The translations under genes were made by a program, and so were the position numbers. 45,368 nt of DNA from assembly GCA_020249505.1 (NCBI GenBank), contig JADCFN010000018.1, forward strand, positions 1-45,368, given 5' to 3'. The notes under the pieces are model-generated. The model was not told where the DNA came from, ran no database searches, and saw only the letters and a list, made by a program, of their open reading frames with translations. This document shows positions 44,270 to 45,368 of this stretch, in pieces. Origin of the DNA: Roseomonas sp. Its GTDB lineage: Bacteria > Pseudomonadota > Alphaproteobacteria > Acetobacterales > Acetobacteraceae. How positions within the stretch are numbered: position 1 is the stretch's first letter; each line of letters begins with the position of its first letter.

Positions 44270-45234
44270 CTATTTTGCTGACCGGTGCGGCGGGGTTCAT
44301 TGGGATGCATGTCGCCGAAGCGCTGTTAGCGCGTGGCGAAAAGGTGATCGGGCTTGATAGTCTCACGCCCTATTATGATTTGCGCTTGAAGCATGCGCGG
44401 CGTGATCGACTTTTGACGCAGAAATATTTCTCATTCCTGGAAGTGAATATCGCAGATCGGGTGGCGATAGCTGAAATATTCAGTCAGCATCGTGAAGTCA
44501 TGCAAATCATTCATCTGGCCGCGCAACCAGGCGTCAGGCATTCGCTGGTTGATCCCTACAGCTATGTTGAAGCCAATGTGATGGGCCATCTTGTGATGTT
44601 GGAAGCTGCGCGCGCGCTGCCGCGACTGAAGCATTTTCTGTATGCCAGTTCGTCATCTGTTTATGGTGGCAACAGGGATTTACCTTATCGAGAAGATGTT
44701 CGTGTGGATCATCCGATCTCTCTTTACGCGGCGACGAAGCGCGCCGATGAATTGATCAGCGAAGCCTATGGGCACATCTTCGGAATGCCGCAAACGGGTC
44801 TAAGGTTTTTCACAGTGTATGGGCCTTGGGGCCGTCCGGATATGGCGCCCTGGCTTTTTGCGGATGCGATTCTCGCGAGAAGGCCCATCACCCTTTACGA
44901 AGGCGGGCGATTGAAACGTGATTTTACTTTTGTCGCTGATATCGTCTCGGGAGTTTTGGGTTCGCTGGACCGCCCACCGAATGACGCCAAGCCGCGCCTC
45001 CTGAATATCGGCAATCATCGGAGCGTCGAAGTACGGCGCTTTGTGGCGGTGCTTGAGGAAAGCCTTGGTCAGAAGGCGATTATCCAGGATGCGCCGCGCC
45101 CGGTGACGGATGTGGCGGAGACTTTCGCCGACATCGGCGCTATCCAGGCTTTGTGCAGGTTTGAGCCTAAAACGCCGATTGAGGTGGGCGTGCCGGCCTT
45201 TGCCGCCTGGTTTCGGGAGTGGATGGGCGCTTGA
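44266..45234 (+). CDS. NAD-dependent nucleotide-sugar epimerase (UDP-glucuronate 4-epimerase-like)
   Basis: A 322-aa extended SDR. The NAD motif TGAAGFIG is at 6-13. HLAAQPGVRHS, the catalytic serine region YASSSSVYGG, YAATKRADE with the Tyr/Lys pair, and RFFTVYGPWGRPDMAPWLFADAI are highly typical of UDP-glucuronate 4-epimerases. It interconverts the C4 configuration of a UDP-uronic acid for polysaccharide building. It overlaps the gmhA-like gene by 4 bp. Related epimerases with other substrates cannot be excluded. Confidence 0.9.
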   Translation: MTILLTGAAGFIGMHVAEALLARGEKVIGLDSLTPYYDLRLKHARRDRLLTQKYFSFLEVNIADRVAIAEIFSQHREVMQIIHLAAQPGVRHSLVDPYSYVEANVMGHLVMLEAARALPRLKHFLYASSSSVYGGNRDLPYREDVRVDHPISLYAATKRADELISEAYGHIFGMPQTGLRFFTVYGPWGRPDMAPWLFADAILARRPITLYEGGRLKRDFTFVADIVSGVLGSLDRPPNDAKPRLLNIGNHRSVEVRRFVAVLEESLGQKAIIQDAPRPVTDVAETFADIGAIQALCRFEPKTPIEVGVPAFAAWFREWMGA

Positions 45235-45362
45235 CGTGTTTTGTTGATGGTACTAGAAGCCCGTTCACCGCGAGGTTGTGTGGTGTTTGGGCTTGACTGG
45301 CTGTTTTGTATTGGCTAGTGTTTTTGCCCTGCCGATGATCGGTGTGGTTGAGGGGGCCGGCG

Positions 45363-45368
45363 ATGTGG
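45363..45368 (+). CDS. possible start of a further gene (window edge)
   Basis: An ATG at 45363 follows a GAGGGGG ribosome-binding-like stretch by about 8 bases and is cut off after two codons. Nothing can be said of the product. Confidence 0.2.

Overview
This is GC-rich (by eye roughly 60%) Gram-negative chromosomal DNA. It most resembles an alphaproteobacterium of the Rhodospirillales/Acetobacteraceae type. The pointers are a short one-domain HPr kinase in one operon with rapZ and a mannose-type EIIA, a coupled pyrG-kdsA pair, two tripartite-tricarboxylate (Bug/TctC) receptors, and a conserved run of thioredoxin-TPR, LON-domain, Trm112-like and DUF971 genes. The assignment rests on gene content and protein style only, because no rRNA or tRNA lies in the window.

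Layout. 1-142: the 5' end of an IS3-family insertion sequence cut by the window edge. 303-3097: a small unknown gene, then pyrG-kdsA. 3063-14062: an unbroken minus-strand run. Read in its own direction it holds a dimethylarginine hydrolase-like enzyme, a D-lactate dehydrogenase-type flavoenzyme, an MFS transporter, a lone molybdenum hydroxylase large subunit, an unknown membrane coiled-coil protein, a Bug receptor, a Pro-tRNA editing deacylase, thioredoxin-TPR, LON-domain, Trm112-like and DUF971 proteins, and cytochrome b561. 14173-17222: divergent HpcH-type aldolase, hotdog thioesterase and flavin monooxygenase. 17219-18145: a Thr/Ser dehydratase-like protein on the minus strand. 18283-22192: a regulatory phosphotransferase operon (hprK-rapZ-manX-ptsH-ptsI) in which every gene overlaps the next. 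22213-23352: a class V aminotransferase-fold enzyme.

23541-32946 is the most striking part. Two 110-bp direct repeats, alignable without gaps and each with a strong hairpin, bracket a 9-kb operon. The operon holds a YtcJ-type amidohydrolase, DppB, DppC and DppA-like parts of a peptide-type ABC importer, a second amidohydrolase of the AtzB/Trz type, and DppD/DppF-like ATPases. It looks like a self-contained uptake-and-hydrolysis cassette, perhaps laterally acquired. Its substrate is unknown.

32944-41694 holds mostly separate genes: an MsbA-like exporter, an SDR oxidoreductase, an unknown 109-residue protein with its own terminator, a second Bug receptor, a glycosyltransferase, a KDGal kinase-like protein, trpS, the PLP-homeostasis protein YggS, and a degenerate ThiE/TenI-fold protein whose start codon overlaps that of yggS. 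41869-43402: a general porin with a clear terminator. 43685 to the end: a gmhA-like isomerase coupled to a nucleotide-sugar epimerase, probably the start of a surface polysaccharide locus.

No CRISPR array, rRNA, tRNA or recognisable riboswitch was seen.
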